The notes beneath the pieces are model-generated. The model ran no database searches and had not been told where the DNA came from. It saw only the letters and a program-made list of their open reading frames with translations. A stretch of DNA of 64,000 nucleotides from Roseomonas gilardii subsp. gilardii. GTDB lineage: Bacteria; Pseudomonadota; Alphaproteobacteria; Acetobacterales; Acetobacteraceae. The stretch is from assembly GCF_023078375.1 (NCBI RefSeq), contig NZ_CP095554.1, positions 2,752,001 through 2,816,000 of the forward strand, read 5' to 3'. The position numbers were made by a program, and so were the translations under genes. Within the stretch, counting starts at the first letter, position 1; every line of letters begins with the position of its first letter. This document shows, one piece after another, positions 28,362-39,779 of this stretch.

Positions 28362-29744
28362 TCAGGCCGAGCGGATGCGGCGCAGGCTTTCCTCGCGGCC
28401 CAGGGCCAGCAGCACCGCGTCGATCGGCGGCGACTGGGTGCGCCCGGTCAGCGCCGCGCGCAGCGGCTGCGCCAGGGCGCCGAGCTTCACCCCCTGCGCC
28501 TCGGCCTGCTCGCGCAGCAGCGTTTCCAGCGCCGGACCGTCCCAGGCCACCGTCTCCAGCGCCCCGGCCAGGGTGGCCAGCCGCGCCCGCGCTTCCTCGG
28601 TGAGCTGCCCGGCCGCCTTGGCATCGGGCTCCGGCCGCTCCAGCACGAAGGCGGCGCCGTCCGCCATCTCCTCCAGCGTGCGGGCGCGGGGCTGCAGGCT
28701 GGGAACCAGGGCACGGACCCGTGCCGCGCCGGCATCGTCGATCGGCAGTCCGCGCCGGGCGAGGCGCGCCATCACCTCCCGCGCCAGCCGGTCGGGATCG
28801 GCATCCCGGATATAGACGCCGTTGAGATGCGCCAGCTTGGTGTAGTCCATGCGGCTGGCCGAACGCCCGACATCCTTGAGCTCGAAGAGCGCGATGGCGC
28901 GGTCGCGGGGCACGATCTCCTCGTCCCCATGCCCCCAGCCGAGGCGCAGCAGGTAGTTGCACACCGCCTCCGGCAGCAGCCCCTGGTCGCGGAACTCCAG
29001 CGCGCCCACCGCGCCATGGCGCTTGGACAGCTTCGCCCCGTCGGCGCCATGGATCAGCGGGATATGCGCGAAGTCCGGCCGCGGCCAGCCCATCGCGTCA
29101 TAGATCATGATCTGGCGGAAGGTGTTCGTCAGATGGTCGTCGCCGCGGATCACATGGGTGATGCCCATGTCGTGGTCATCCACCACCACCGCGTGCTGAT
29201 AGGTCGGCGTGCCGTCCGAGCGCAGGATGATCATGTCGTCCAGCTCGGCATGGCTCACCCGCACCTCGCCCTGCACGAGGTCGCGGATCACCGTCTCCCC
29301 GTCACGCGGCGCCTTGATGCGGATGGCGCCGGGCACGCCCGGCGGCGCCTCGGACGGGTCGCGGTCGCGCCAGCGGCCGTCGTAGCGGGGCGGGCGGCCC
29401 TCCTTCATCGCCTGCTCGCGCATCGCGGCCAGTTCCTCGGCCGTGTCGAAGGCGAGATAGGCCTTGCCCTCGGCCAGGAGCTGCCGCGCCACCTCGGCAT
29501 GCCGCGCCTCGCGGGCCGACTGCATCACCGGCGGCTCGTCGGGCGAGAGGCCGAGCCATTCCAGGCTTTCCAGGATCTGCCGCACCGCTTCCGGGGTGGA
29601 GCGTGCCTTGTCGGTATCCTCGATGCGCAGCAGGTACTGCCCGCCATTGTGCCTGGCGAAGAGGTAGTTGAACAAGGCGGTGCGGGCGCCCCCGATATGG
29701 AGGTAGCCCGTGGGGGAGGGCGCGAAGCGCGTGCGGACGGTCAT
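28362..29744 (-). CDS. gltX: Glutamyl-tRNA synthetase
   Basis: Class I aminoacyl-tRNA synthetase that charges tRNA with glutamate. The HIGH-type motif is in [14 protein letters not shown] (about residues 8-21) and the KMSKS-type motif is KLSKRHG (about residue 240). Its 460 residues are typical. Many alphaproteobacteria carry two gltX copies, one of them favouring tRNA-Gln before amidation; which type this is cannot be said here. It is divergent from comEC across a gap of 148 bp. Confidence 0.96.
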   Translation of the reverse strand: MTVRTRFAPSPTGYLHIGGARTALFNYLFARHNGGQYLLRIEDTDKARSTPEAVRQILESLEWLGLSPDEPPVMQSAREARHAEVARQLLAEGKAYLAFDTAEELAAMREQAMKEGRPPRYDGRWRDRDPSEAPPGVPGAIRIKAPRDGETVIRDLVQGEVRVSHAELDDMIILRSDGTPTYQHAVVVDDHDMGITHVIRGDDHLTNTFRQIMIYDAMGWPRPDFAHIPLIHGADGAKLSKRHGAVGALEFRDQGLLPEAVCNYLLRLGWGHGDEEIVPRDRAIALFELKDVGRSASRMDYTKLAHLNGVYIRDADPDRLAREVMARLARRGLPIDDAGAARVRALVPSLQPRARTLEEMADGAAFVLERPEPDAKAAGQLTEEARARLATLAGALETVAWDGPALETLLREQAEAQGVKLGALAQPLRAALTGRTQSPPIDAVLLALGREESLRRIRSA

Positions 29745-29880
29745 TCCGGCTGATTAGCACCGTGTCCGGACGGGTTTGAAGACGGGGCGCCGCCGTCGCT
29801 GGGATGCGGCGCGGGCGTGACGGCCCGGGCCGGGCCGGAGACGGTTCCCTCACGGAGAGTTGCGCTCCGATCCGGAATGA

Positions 29881-29897
29881 AACAACCTTGGGTTGTT
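29881..29897. repeat. Inverted repeat at the comEC start
   Basis: AACAACC and GGTTGTT flank TTG, giving a 17-base element at 29881-29897 that overlaps the predicted TTG start codons of comEC at 29893 and 29896. It could be an operator in the gltX/comEC divergent region or an RNA hairpin at the translation start. Confidence 0.5.
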
Positions 29898-32169
29898 GTC
29901 TGTCACCTTCCTCCTCGCGCCGGACCGTCAGGCCCGGCCCGGCCTCTCCACGCGCCTGCGCGACGGGTTCCACGCCCTGTTGCAGGCCGAGTGGAGTCGC
30001 GTGCCGCCCTGGTTCGCGGTCGCCCTCGGCGGCGGGATCCTCCTGTACTTCGCCCTGGCGTGGGAGCCCTCGGAGGCCTGGCTCTGGCTGCCCGTGCCGC
30101 TTCTGCTCCCGGCGCTCTGGCTATGGCGCCGGGCGCCGCTGCCCGCCCTGTTGCTGGGCCTGGCCGGCACCGTCGCCCTGGGCTTCTCCATCGCCCTCTG
30201 GGCCCGGGTCAGCCTGCCCCCTATGCCGGACCTGCCGCGCCGGGCGGTGATCCTGACGGGGGCCGTGGATTCGGTCGAACGCCTGCCGGGCGGAAGGCGT
30301 GTCGTGCTGACGGGGGTGACCCCCGGTGAGGGGCAGCCGGCGCTGGAGCGCAGCCTGCGCCTCCGGCTGAAGAAGGGCGACGAGACGCCGGTCTCGCCGG
30401 GCGACCGGCTGCGGGTGCGCGCCCTGCTGCGGCCACCGCCGCCACCCTCGGCCCCCGGCGCCTGGGACTATCAGCGATCCGCCTTCTTCGAGGGCAGCGC
30501 CGGCAGTGCCTCGGCCCTCGCGCCCGTGGAACGGCTGGAGGCCGCGCCGTCCTCTCCGGGAGGAACCGGCTTCGCCCGGCTGCGGAGCCTGCTGGAACAG
30601 CGCGTCCTGGCTGTCCTCGGCAGCGGCGCCACGGGCACGGTGTCGAGCGCCATGCTCACCGGCAGCCAGACGCCCATTCCCGACGACGCCGTGGCGGCGA
30701 TGCGCGACAGCGGCCTCGCGCATCTGCTGTCCGTGTCCGGCCTGCATGTGGCCATCGTGATCGGCCTGGGCATGAGCGTGGTGCGGCTGCTGGTGGCGCT
30801 GGTGCCTCCCTTGGCGCTGCGGGTGGACAGCAAGTCCGTGGCCGCCGCCGCCGGGCTGCTGCTCGGCACGGGCTATACGGTCCTCACTGGATCGCAGGTG
30901 CCGATGCTGCGCTCCCTGGCCATGGCTGCCCTGGCCACGGTGGCGGTGCTGCTGGGGCGCCGGGTGGTGTCGTTGCGTGCCCTGGCCCTGGCCGCCGCGC
31001 TGGTGCTGGCCTGGCAGCCGGCGGCGCTGCTCGGCCCTTCCTTCCAGATGAGCTTCGCCGCCGTCCTGGCCCTGATCGCGGGGTGGGAGGCGATGCGCGG
31101 GCCGCTGGACCGCCTGCGGGGCCAGGGCGAGGCCTGGCGGCGGGGGCTGGTGGCGGTGCTCGGCCTGACCCTCACCTCGCTCCTCGCCGGGCTGGCGACC
31201 ACGCCCTACGGCCTGCACCATTTCGGGCGGCTCCAGCTCTATGGCGTGGTGGCGAATGCGGTGGCGGTGCCGGTGACGTCGCTGCTGGTGATGCCAGCGG
31301 GGATGCTGGCGGTGCTGCTGATGCCCTTCCGCCTGGAATGGCTGGCGCTGGTGCCAATGGGCTGGGGCACGGATATCGTGCTCGTCACGGCCCGCCGCGT
31401 CGCCTCCTGGCCCGGTGCCACCGCCATCGCGCCGCCGATTCCCGCCTGGGGCCTGCTGGTGGCGAGTTTCGGGATGATCTGGCTCTGCCTCTGGCGCACG
31501 CGCTGGCGCTGGGCCGGGGTGCCGCTGATCCTGTTCGGCCTGTTCTCCGCCCCGCTGGAACCGAGGCCCGACCTGCTGGTCTCGGCCGATGCGCGGCTGA
31601 TCGCCTTCCGTGGCCCGGAAGGCGTCTTCCTCGAACGGGCCTCGGGCGGCAACGGCTTCACGCGCGACAGTTGGCTGCGCGACTGGGGGGAGGCAGGCTT
31701 CGCGCCGTTGCCGGCGGAGGGGGAGAGGGTGGAGGCCGGGCTGAGCTGCGCCGCGGACCACTGCCTGTTGCGGCCCCGTGCCGGGGGGCCGCCACTCGTC
31801 CTGCTGCGCAAGGTGAAGACCCGCCGGGGCGTGGCAGCGCCGCCGGTCCGGATGGAGCCCTGGTGCGACAGCGCGGCGGTGCTGGTTTCGGCCGAACCGG
31901 TCCGTGGCCGCTGCCGTGCGGGCCACGCCGCGCCGCTGGTGGTGGACCGTTTCAGCGTCTGGCGCGACGGCGCCCAGGCGGTGTTCCTGGCCCCGGAAGG
32001 GGCGCCAAAGGGAGCTTGGGTGGTCTCGGACCGGATGCTGCGGGGCGAACGCCCCTGGGTGCCGCCCGTCCCGAGGCCGAGGCCGCGCGAGGCCCCGGCG
32101 CGGGAGGATGAGGGCGGGATGGAGAGCGCCCCCCAGCCGGAGGAAGCCCTCCCCGCGGAGGATCAGTAG
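29893..32169 (+). CDS. comEC: ComEC/Rec2-type DNA uptake channel protein
   Basis: Inner-membrane protein of the ComEC/Rec2 family, which passes single-stranded DNA into the cytoplasm in natural transformation. The DUF4131-like N-terminal part covers about residues 25-190 and the competence domain with many helices about residues 225-520. The hallmark [17 protein letters not shown] is at about residues 277-293. The C-terminal part has no metal-binding HxHxDH motif, so the metallo-beta-lactamase domain of Gram-positive ComEC is absent or degenerate, as in many alphaproteobacteria. It has 758 residues from TTG 29893; other starts (TTG 29896, GTG 30001) are possible. It converges on lexA with 3' ends overlapping by 7 bp. 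Confidence 0.9.
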   Translation: MLSVTFLLAPDRQARPGLSTRLRDGFHALLQAEWSRVPPWFAVALGGGILLYFALAWEPSEAWLWLPVPLLLPALWLWRRAPLPALLLGLAGTVALGFSIALWARVSLPPMPDLPRRAVILTGAVDSVERLPGGRRVVLTGVTPGEGQPALERSLRLRLKKGDETPVSPGDRLRVRALLRPPPPPSAPGAWDYQRSAFFEGSAGSASALAPVERLEAAPSSPGGTGFARLRSLLEQRVLAVLGSGATGTVSSAMLTGSQTPIPDDAVAAMRDSGLAHLLSVSGLHVAIVIGLGMSVVRLLVALVPPLALRVDSKSVAAAAGLLLGTGYTVLTGSQVPMLRSLAMAALATVAVLLGRRVVSLRALALAAALVLAWQPAALLGPSFQMSFAAVLALIAGWEAMRGPLDRLRGQGEAWRRGLVAVLGLTLTSLLAGLATTPYGLHHFGRLQLYGVVANAVAVPVTSLLVMPAGMLAVLLMPFRLEWLALVPMGWGTDIVLVTARRVASWPGATAIAPPIPAWGLLVASFGMIWLCLWRTRWRWAGVPLILFGLFSAPLEPRPDLLVSADARLIAFRGPEGVFLERASGGNGFTRDSWLRDWGEAGFAPLPAEGERVEAGLSCAADHCLLRPRAGGPPLVLLRKVKTRRGVAAPPVRMEPWCDSAAVLVSAEPVRGRCRAGHAAPLVVDRFSVWRDGAQAVFLAPEGAPKGAWVVSDRMLRGERPWVPPVPRPRPREAPAREDEGGMESAPQPEEALPAEDQ

Positions 32170-32876
32170 CGGCGCAGCAGCCCGACCAGCGTGCCCTGGA
32201 CCTTCACCCGGTCGGGGCCGAAGATCCGGGTCTCGTAATGCGCGTTGGCGGGCTCCAGGGCGATGGAATTGCCCTTGCGGCGCAGGCGCTTCAGCGTGAC
32301 CTCGGCATCGTCCACCAGCGCCACGACGATGGTGCCGTTCTCGGCCGTCTCGCCCCGGCGGATGATCACCGTGTCATTGTCGAGGATACCGGCCTCCACC
32401 ATCGAATCCCCGGAGACTTCCAACGCGTAGTGCTCGCCGCCCGCGAGGAGCGAGGCCGGCACCTCCACGCTGCTGCCGGTGTCGCGCAGCGCCTCGATCG
32501 GCTGGCCGGCGGCGATGCGGCCATAGAGCGGCAGTTGCACGGTGCTGTGCTCGGCCGGGGAGGGCACGCCCACCAGGTTCGGCGCGAAATTGCCGCGGAT
32601 GACGTTGGAGCCGGCCACGGGCCCGGAACCCGCCCGGGTTGGGGCCTTCCCCGGCGCGAGGCTGTCCGGCAGCCGTACCACCTCCAGTGCCCGCGCCCGG
32701 TGCGCGCGCCGCTTCAGGAAGCCGCGTTCCTCCAGCGCCGTGATCAGGCGGTGGATGCCTGACTTCGAGCGCAGGTTGAGGGCCTCCTTCATTTCCTCGA
32801 AGGAGGGCGAGAAGCCGGTCTGGCGCAGGTGCCGGTCGATGAAGACGAGAAGCTCGTGCTGCTTCCGCGTTAGCAT
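32163..32876 (-). CDS. lexA: SOS repressor LexA
   Basis: Transcriptional repressor of DNA-damage genes that cuts itself when RecA is active. The N-terminal winged helix is [17 protein letters not shown] through [17 protein letters not shown]. The cleavage site is Ala-Gly in GRIAAGQP (about residues 122-129), with the catalytic Ser in GDSMVEAG and Lys in EVTLKRL. At 237 residues it has the usual alphaproteobacterial length. A GTTC-N7-GTTC box lies 50-64 bp upstream of the start codon and overlaps a likely promoter, so the gene should repress itself. Confidence 0.97.
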   Translation of the reverse strand: MLTRKQHELLVFIDRHLRQTGFSPSFEEMKEALNLRSKSGIHRLITALEERGFLKRRAHRARALEVVRLPDSLAPGKAPTRAGSGPVAGSNVIRGNFAPNLVGVPSPAEHSTVQLPLYGRIAAGQPIEALRDTGSSVEVPASLLAGGEHYALEVSGDSMVEAGILDNDTVIIRRGETAENGTIVVALVDDAEVTLKRLRRKGNSIALEPANAHYETRIFGPDRVKVQGTLVGLLRRY

Positions 32877-32925
32877 GGCGCATCTCCCAACCGGGCGGCG
32901 AACAAAGAGGAAACGTTATCTGCTT

Positions 32926-32940
32926 GTTCTAGATAAGTTC
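32926..32940 (-). promoter_or_regulatory. LexA box (GTTC-N7-GTTC) upstream of lexA
   Basis: GTTC at 32926-32929 and at 32937-32940 are separated by exactly 7 bases. This is the direct-repeat LexA operator known in alphaproteobacteria such as Rhodobacter and Caulobacter. It overlaps the likely -10 element of lexA, which fits autorepression. Confidence 0.88.
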
Positions 32941-32955
32941 CTGGCTTGTCGTCAA
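32926..32955 (-). promoter_or_regulatory. Probable lexA promoter
   Basis: Read on the minus strand, TTGACG (32955-32950) is a good -35 box. After an 18-base spacer, TAGAAC (32931-32926) serves as -10. It would start transcription about 40-45 bases before the lexA ATG. The LexA box covers the -10. Confidence 0.6.
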
Positions 32956-33014
32956 GTTTATCCCCGGATTCCACAGGTGTTCCGCCATCACGGAAGAGCC
33001 AGGGAGGGGCCGGA

Positions 33015-34220
33015 TCAGACCCCAAGCGCCGCGAGATCGATGATTTCCACCGTTCCGCCCGCCGCCAGGGCCGGGGCATGCGGCGCCCGCAGCACCAGCG
33101 CATCGGCGCGGGCCAGGGTCTTGAGCATCGAGCTGTCCTGCGCCGCGAAGGGGGTGGCGACGGGCAAATCCGGCCCCGGGGCTTCCAGGCTCGCCCGCAG
33201 ATAGTCCTCCCGCCGGTCGTTCTCCGGCAGGTCGCGCCCCAGCCGGGCCAGCCGGGTCGGGGCGGGGCCGGCGGGCAGGCCGGCGAGGCGCGCGATGGCC
33301 GGGCGCAGGAACAGCACGCCGCAGACCAGGGCGGAGACCGGGTTGCCCGGCAGGCCGAGCAGCGGCACGCCGCGCAACTGCCCCCAGATCAGCGGCTTGC
33401 CGGGGCGCATGGCGATCCGCCAGAAATCCAGCGCGAAACCCTGCGGCCCCAACGCCGACTGCACGAGGTCGTGCTCCCCGACGCTGGCCCCGCCCGTGGT
33501 GGCCAGCAGGTCGCAGCTTTCCGCCGCCGTGGCCGCCATGGCGATGGCCGCGGAATCATCCCCGACGACAGGCAGGATCACGGGATCGCCCCCGGCGCCA
33601 CGCACCAAGGCGGCCAGGGCATGGGCATTGGAGGAAACGATGCCGCCCGGCGGCAGCGGGTCGCCGGGCAGGGCGATCTCGTCACCTGTGGCCAGGATGC
33701 CGATCCGGGGCCGGCGATGCACGGTCAGCCACGCATGGTTGGCAGCGGCGGCGAGGCCGATATCCCGGGCCGTGAGCCGTCGCCCGGGGGAAAGCAGCTC
33801 CTCCCCGGCGGCGAAGTCCAGCCCGCGCCGCCGGATCCAGCGCCCGGCCCGCACGGTCTCCCGCACGGTGACACGGTCGCCTTCGGCCGTGGCGTCCTCC
33901 TGCAACAGGATGCCGTCCGCGCCTTCCGGCACGAAGCCGCCGGTGAAGATCCGCACCGCCTCGCCCGGCCCGACCGTGCCGGCGAAGGGATGCCCCGCGG
34001 GTGCGGCGCCCGTCACCGCCAGGCTCGCGCCCTCCACCGCCTCGGCGGCCCGCACGGCATAGCCGTCCATGGCCGAGACATCGGCGGGGGGCTGGGTGAG
34101 GCGCGCCGCCACGGGCGCGGCCAGCACGCGGTTCCAGGCTTCCGGCAGGCTGACCGTCTCCGCCGGGACGGGGGCCAGCGCATCCAGGATTCGCCGCAGC
34201 GCCTCGGAAACCGGGATCAT
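33015..34220 (-). CDS. moeA: Molybdopterin molybdenumtransferase
   Basis: Inserts molybdate into adenylylated molybdopterin in the last step of molybdenum cofactor synthesis. MoeA motifs include SAMDGYAVRA, FTGGFVPEGAD, GILATGDEI, SSNAHALA and TTGGASVGEHD. ATG 34220 gives 401 residues, the usual size, and the frame further upstream is the moaC end in another frame. It lies 16 bp after moaC on the same strand. A molybdenum enzyme must therefore exist in the cell, which is relevant to the orphan 2Fe-2S/FAD subunits at 5.6 kb. Confidence 0.96.
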   Translation of the reverse strand: MIPVSEALRRILDALAPVPAETVSLPEAWNRVLAAPVAARLTQPPADVSAMDGYAVRAAEAVEGASLAVTGAAPAGHPFAGTVGPGEAVRIFTGGFVPEGADGILLQEDATAEGDRVTVRETVRAGRWIRRRGLDFAAGEELLSPGRRLTARDIGLAAAANHAWLTVHRRPRIGILATGDEIALPGDPLPPGGIVSSNAHALAALVRGAGGDPVILPVVGDDSAAIAMAATAAESCDLLATTGGASVGEHDLVQSALGPQGFALDFWRIAMRPGKPLIWGQLRGVPLLGLPGNPVSALVCGVLFLRPAIARLAGLPAGPAPTRLARLGRDLPENDRREDYLRASLEAPGPDLPVATPFAAQDSSMLKTLARADALVLRAPHAPALAAGGTVEIIDLAALGV

Positions 34221-34236
34221 CCTCGCTCGAACCCTT

Positions 34237-34764
34237 TCAGTCGGCCTCGAAAGTGCCGGACTTGCCGCCCGACTTGTGCACCACGCGCACCGCCTCGATC
34301 CGCATCCCCCGGTCCACCGCCTTGCACATGTCATAGACGGTCAGGGCCGCCACGGTGGCGGCGGTCAGCGCCTCCATCTCCACCCCGGTGCGTCCGGCGG
34401 TGGCGACGGTAGCGGCGATCTCCACCGAATCCGGCTCCACCGGTTCCAGGTCGAGCTTCACCGAGGTGAGGGGCAGGGGGTGGCAGAGAGGGATCAGGTC
34501 GGCGGTGCGCTTGGCGGCCATGATGCCGGCGAGCCGCGCCACGCCCAGGACATCGCCCTTGCCGGCACGTCCCTCGCGGATCAGCGCCAGGGTCTCCGGC
34601 CGCATCACGACGCGGCCGCGCGCGGTGGCACGGCGCTCGGTCACGGCCTTGGCCGAGATATCGACCATCGCGGCCTTCCCGGCCGCGTCGAAATGGGTGA
34701 GGGGACCCTGACTGTTCCCCTTGGGGCTGCTCCCCGGGGAACCTTCCGGCTCGTCGGCGCTCAA
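34237..34764 (-). CDS. moaC: Cyclic pyranopterin monophosphate synthase
   Basis: Acts early in molybdenum cofactor synthesis, turning the MoaA product into cyclic pyranopterin monophosphate. Conserved segments are [53 protein letters not shown] and the C-terminal HKSGGKSG. The start is TTG 34764, which overlaps the trpC stop as TTGA; no other start precedes the conserved LTHFDAAG. This gives 175 residues with a short extra N-terminus. Coupling to trpC suggests one transcript trpD-trpC-moaC-moeA. Confidence 0.95.
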   Translation of the reverse strand: MSADEPEGSPGSSPKGNSQGPLTHFDAAGKAAMVDISAKAVTERRATARGRVVMRPETLALIREGRAGKGDVLGVARLAGIMAAKRTADLIPLCHPLPLTSVKLDLEPVEPDSVEIAATVATAGRTGVEMEALTAATVAALTVYDMCKAVDRGMRIEAVRVVHKSGGKSGTFEAD

Positions 34765-35612
34765 CCCGCCTCGATCAGCGTCCTGGCCGCCGCTCCCACA
34801 TCCGGCTGGCGCAGCAGATGCTCCCCGACCAGCAGGCAGCGTGCCCCGGCGGCGGCCATGCGGCGCACATCCTCGGGCGTGCGGATGCCGCTCTCGCCCA
34901 CCGGGATGCGGTCGGCGGGGATCAGCGGGGCGAGGCGTTCCGTCACCGCGATATCCGTCCGCAGCGTGCGCAGGTCGCGGTTGTTCACCCCGATCAGCCG
35001 CGTCTCCAGCCCCAGGGCACGCTCCAGCTCGCGCTCGTCATGGACCTCGGCCAGCACGGACATGTCCAGGCTGCGCGCGGTGTCCTCCAGCGCATGCGCC
35101 TGCTCGTCGGTGATGGCGGCCATGATCAGCAGGATGCAGTCGGCCCCCGCGGCCCGTGCCTCGAAGACCTGATAGGGGTCGAGCATGAAATCCTTGCGCA
35201 GCACCGGCAGTTCGCAGGCGCCGCGGGCCTCGGCGAGATATTCGAGGGAGCCGCCGAAATGCGGCGCGTCGGTCAGCACGGACAGGCAGGCGGCGCCGGC
35301 CTCGCAATAGGCCCGGGCCAGGCCGGTCGGCGAGAAGTCCTGCCGGATCAGCCCGCCGGAGGGGGAGGACCGCTTGATCTCGGCGATCAGCCCGGTGCGG
35401 CCCTCGCCCAGGAACTTGCACAGCGCCCCGGTGAAGGAGCGCGGTGCCGGGGCGGCGGAGGCGCGCCGTTCCATCTCGGAGCGGGAGACCTCGTGCATCC
35501 GCGCCTGCACCTCCACGGCCTTCTCGGCCATGATCCGGGCGAGGATGTCGGGCATGTCCCGGTTGGCGGCACTGCGGGTGTCGGGGGCCGCGAGTGTTGA
35601 GGCTTGGTCCAT
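34761..35612 (-). CDS. trpC: Indole-3-glycerol phosphate synthase
   Basis: Tryptophan synthesis enzyme that closes the indole ring from carboxyphenylamino-deoxyribulose phosphate. Barrel motifs are [58 protein letters not shown] and [15 protein letters not shown] 35612 follows a GCAGGAAA ribosome site and gives 283 residues; ATG 35555 is a shorter option close to the usual 265. The gene lies 117 bp after trpD and overlaps moaC. Confidence 0.96.
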   Translation of the reverse strand: MDQASTLAAPDTRSAANRDMPDILARIMAEKAVEVQARMHEVSRSEMERRASAAPAPRSFTGALCKFLGEGRTGLIAEIKRSSPSGGLIRQDFSPTGLARAYCEAGAACLSVLTDAPHFGGSLEYLAEARGACELPVLRKDFMLDPYQVFEARAAGADCILLIMAAITDEQAHALEDTARSLDMSVLAEVHDERELERALGLETRLIGVNNRDLRTLRTDIAVTERLAPLIPADRIPVGESGIRTPEDVRRMAAAGARCLLVGEHLLRQPDVGAAARTLIEAG

Positions 35613-35729
35613 GGAACGGTTTCCTGCGGCGTGTGACGCCGCCTCATCAAGTTCCGGCCGCTGCCCGGGTTGCATGAATGGGTCTGCACGAACCGGGTTG
35701 CCCGGGGGTGGTGGCGGTGGCGGGGGTGG

Positions 35730-36746
<1,017 letters not shown>

Positions 36747-36848
36747 GGCCGGCCCCTGTTCGGGCCGGGACGGGAAAGAGTGGCGTTCGGGATCATGGCC
36801 GGGCAGTGTTCCGCCTCCCGGCCCCGTGATCAAGCGGGTGGCGCGGCG

Positions 36849-38764
36849 TCACGGCATTCCCCCGGCGACCTGCGGCAGCAGCGCCTCGTTGACCTGCACC
36901 GGGGTGCGGTCGCGCAGGGCGCTCAGGTACTCGGTCTCCAGCTCGTCGCCCATGCTGGCCTCGATCCGGCCACGGAAGGCGCGCAGGGCGGCGGCGTCGT
37001 TCACATCGCCCGGCGTGACCTCCAGCACCTGCGCCACGGCGAAGCCCTGGGCGGTGCGGGCCATGGTGGCGTCGTTGAGCTTCGTGCCGAAGATCTGGTT
37101 CAGCAGCTCGGGCGGCACGCGGGGGCCGGCCTCGTTGCGCCCGTCGCGGCCGAAGGGATCGCTGCGCAGGGCGATCACCCCTGCCTCCTTCGCCGCCTCC
37201 TCCAGGCTGCGGCCGTCCTTGACCGCGGCGAGCAGGGCGGCCGCCTTCTCCTCCTGGGCATGGGCGCGGGCGTCCTCGATCCAGGCGGTGCGGACGGCGT
37301 CCCGCACCTGCTCGAAGGGCCGGGGGGCGGGGGCTGGACCGAATCCAGCTCGACGCCCACGAAACCGGCCCCGGCCTTGGATTCCTCCATCCGCGCGGGC
37401 TGCCGGGGCTGCGCGGCGAAGATGGCGGCCAGGGTCTCGTCCCGGGCATAGTCCGGCACCGGGAGCGTGGCGGCCTGCCCGTCCGGGGCATGGCCGGTGG
37501 CATCGACCGTCACCGTGCCGGCCTCCATGCCGAACTGCTTCGCCGCCTCCGCCAGCTTCGCGCCGCCGGCCAGCGCGTCCTCGGCGCCGTTGATGCGCTC
37601 GAAGGCCAGGTCCGCCGCCTTGCTCTGGGCCAGCTCGTTGCGCAGCTCGTCCCGCACCTGATCCAGGCTGCGCACCGCCGGTGGCTCGACCTTGACCACC
37701 TTCAGCACATGCCAGCCGAAGGAGGACTTCACCGGCGCTGACACCACGCCCTCCGGCGTGGCGAAACCCGCCTGGGCCAGTTCCGGCACCGGGATCTCGG
37801 CCTGGGAGAGCGTGCCCAGCTCCACCGGCTGCCCGCCCTCCGCCTTCGCCCTGTCGCTGATCGCGGCGAAATCGGCGCCGCCCTTCCATGCCTCGGCCAG
37901 GGCCCGGGCCTCCTCCTCCGCCCTGGGGCCGCTGGGGAAGAGGACCTGCTCCAGCGTCCGGCGCTCCGGCGTGTGGAAGCGGTCGCCGGCGGCAGCATAG
38001 GCCTGGGCGATCTCCTCATCCGTGACCTGGACGTCCTTCATCACGATCTCGGCGGCCAGCCGGGCCACGGTCGCGGTGCGGAATTCCGGCGTGGAGAACT
38101 GCTGCGGGTTGTTTTCCCAGAAGCGGCGGAGCTGCTCCTCGGTCGGGGCCGGGGGCTCCGGGGCGTCGGACAGCGGCAGGATCGCCAGCTCCACCACGCG
38201 GCGCTCGCCCGCCTGCGCCAGCAGGGGCTTCACCAGCGCATCCGGGGCATGGATGCCGGCGCGGAGCGAGGTGACGATCTGCTGCCGCTCCAGCTCCCGC
38301 CTCACCAGGGCGAGGAAGCCGTTCTCGTCCAGCCCGTTGCCGCGCAGGAACTGGTTGAAGATGGCGCGGCTGAACTGCCCGCCGGCCTGGAAGGCCGGAA
38401 TGGTGAAGACATAGTCCCGCACCGCCTCGTCGGAGGCGGCGATGCCCATACGGTCGGATTCCGCCGAGGCGATGCGCTGGTTGACCAGGGCCGCCACCGC
38501 CTGCTGGGCCGCGGTCTGCCGCACGGCGTCGTTGATGGCGAAGTCCGGGCCGAGCTGCCGCTGCAACTGCGCCAGTTGCCGCCGCGCCGCCGCCTGGGCC
38601 TCGGCCAGCTCGATCGGCTGCCCGTCCACCCGCGCCACGGCGCTGTCGCGGCCGAAATTGCGCACGACATCCTCGATCCCCCAGATGCCGAAGGAGAGGA
38701 TCAGCAGCAGGAACAGGCCCTTGGCGAACCATGTCCCGGCGAGGCGGCGGAAGGCGGTGAGCAT
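36849..38764 (-). pseudogene. Peptidyl-prolyl isomerase PpiD/SurA-like, frame broken in a poly-G/C tract
   Basis: Periplasmic folding chaperone anchored by one N-terminal helix ([21 protein letters not shown]), with a SurA-type N-terminal domain and a PPIC rotamase domain (about residues 250-390). From ATG 38764 the frame is sound to about residue 478 (GVELDSVQP), then runs out of frame. The rest, from RPFEQVRDAVRTAW to the stop at 36849, is in the next frame. One base is missing within 37321-37334, where the plus strand has G6, C, G5. Repairing it gives 638 residues, the normal PpiD size. The homopolymer context makes a sequencing error likely. It is divergent from tpiA. Confidence 0.88.
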
Positions 38765-38932
38765 CTCGGTCCGGCAAGTCCCTGGGGCGGCCCGGGGGCG
38801 CCCGAAAGAAGAAGGGTCCGGCACGGTACGCCGGGTCGGGGGCACGCCTTAGCGGAGGCGGGCGGAGTTGCCAAACCTCCACCGCCCGGGATACCGCCGG
38901 GGAGAGCGAATGAAACACTCGGAGAGGTTTCG

Positions 38933-39691
38933 ATGACCCCTGGCATCCGCCCGCTGATCGCCGGCAACTGGAAGATGAACGGCACCGCCAGGGAGGCCGC
39001 CAGCCTCGCCGATGCGGTGCGCCAAGGGGCGGGGGCGGTGACCGGCGCGGCGGACCTGCTGGTCTGTCCGCCCTTCGTCCATATCCACGCGGCGGCCGCC
39101 GCCATCGCCTTCCAGCCCGTCGCGGTCGGGGCGCAGGACTGCTCGCCAAAGGAGAAGGGAGCCCATACCGGCGACATTTCCGCCCCGATGCTGGCGGATG
39201 CGGGCTGCGCCTATGTCATCCTTGGCCATTCCGAGCGCCGCGCCGACCATGGGGAGACGGATGCGCTGGTGAAGGCCAAGGCGGAGGCCGCCATCGCCGC
39301 CGGGCTGATCCCCATCGTCTGCGTGGGCGAGAGCGAGGCCCAGCGCGATGCCGGGGAGGCCGAATCCGTGGTGGCCGGGCAGATCGCCGGCTCCCTGCCG
39401 GATGGCTTCACGGCGGCGAAGGGCGTGGTGGCCTATGAGCCCGTCTGGGCCATCGGCACCGGCAAGACGCCCACCGAGGCGGACATCGCCGCCATGCATG
39501 CCCGGATGCGGCAGGAGCTGGTGGCCCGCTTCGGCGAGGCGGGGCAGGGCACCCGGCTGCTCTATGGCGGCTCGGTGAAGCCTTCCAACGCCAGGGCGAT
39601 CCTGGCCCTGCCGCATGTGGATGGCGCGCTGGTGGGCGGCGCCTCCCTGGTGGCGGCCGACTTCCTGGCCATCGCCGCCGCCGCTGGCTGA
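38933..39691 (+). CDS. tpiA: Triosephosphate isomerase
   Basis: Glycolytic enzyme that interconverts dihydroxyacetone phosphate and glyceraldehyde 3-phosphate. The catalytic residues are seen as Lys in GNWKMNG (about residue 13), His in LGHSERR and Glu in [11 protein letters not shown]. It has 252 residues. The ATG follows a GGAGAGG ribosome site. It is transcribed away from ppiD and starts the core gene block that continues with secG and pyrG. Confidence 0.97.
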   Translation: MTPGIRPLIAGNWKMNGTAREAASLADAVRQGAGAVTGAADLLVCPPFVHIHAAAAAIAFQPVAVGAQDCSPKEKGAHTGDISAPMLADAGCAYVILGHSERRADHGETDALVKAKAEAAIAAGLIPIVCVGESEAQRDAGEAESVVAGQIAGSLPDGFTAAKGVVAYEPVWAIGTGKTPTEADIAAMHARMRQELVARFGEAGQGTRLLYGGSVKPSNARAILALPHVDGALVGGASLVAADFLAIAAAAG

Positions 39692-39715
39692 CCCAGGCCG
39701 GATTCGGGCGCAAAA

Positions 39716-39740
39716 CCCCGGCCGGGCCGCTCGGCCGGGG
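39716..39740 (+). terminator. GC hairpin between tpiA and secG
   Basis: A 9-bp perfect stem (39716-39724 with 39732-39740) and a 7-base loop lie 24 bp after tpiA. There is no T tract, so it may slow or trim rather than end the transcript. Confidence 0.45.
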
Positions 39741-39779
39741 TAGCAACGGTCACGCGGGACGGGTAGAAGCCGGGGCACC

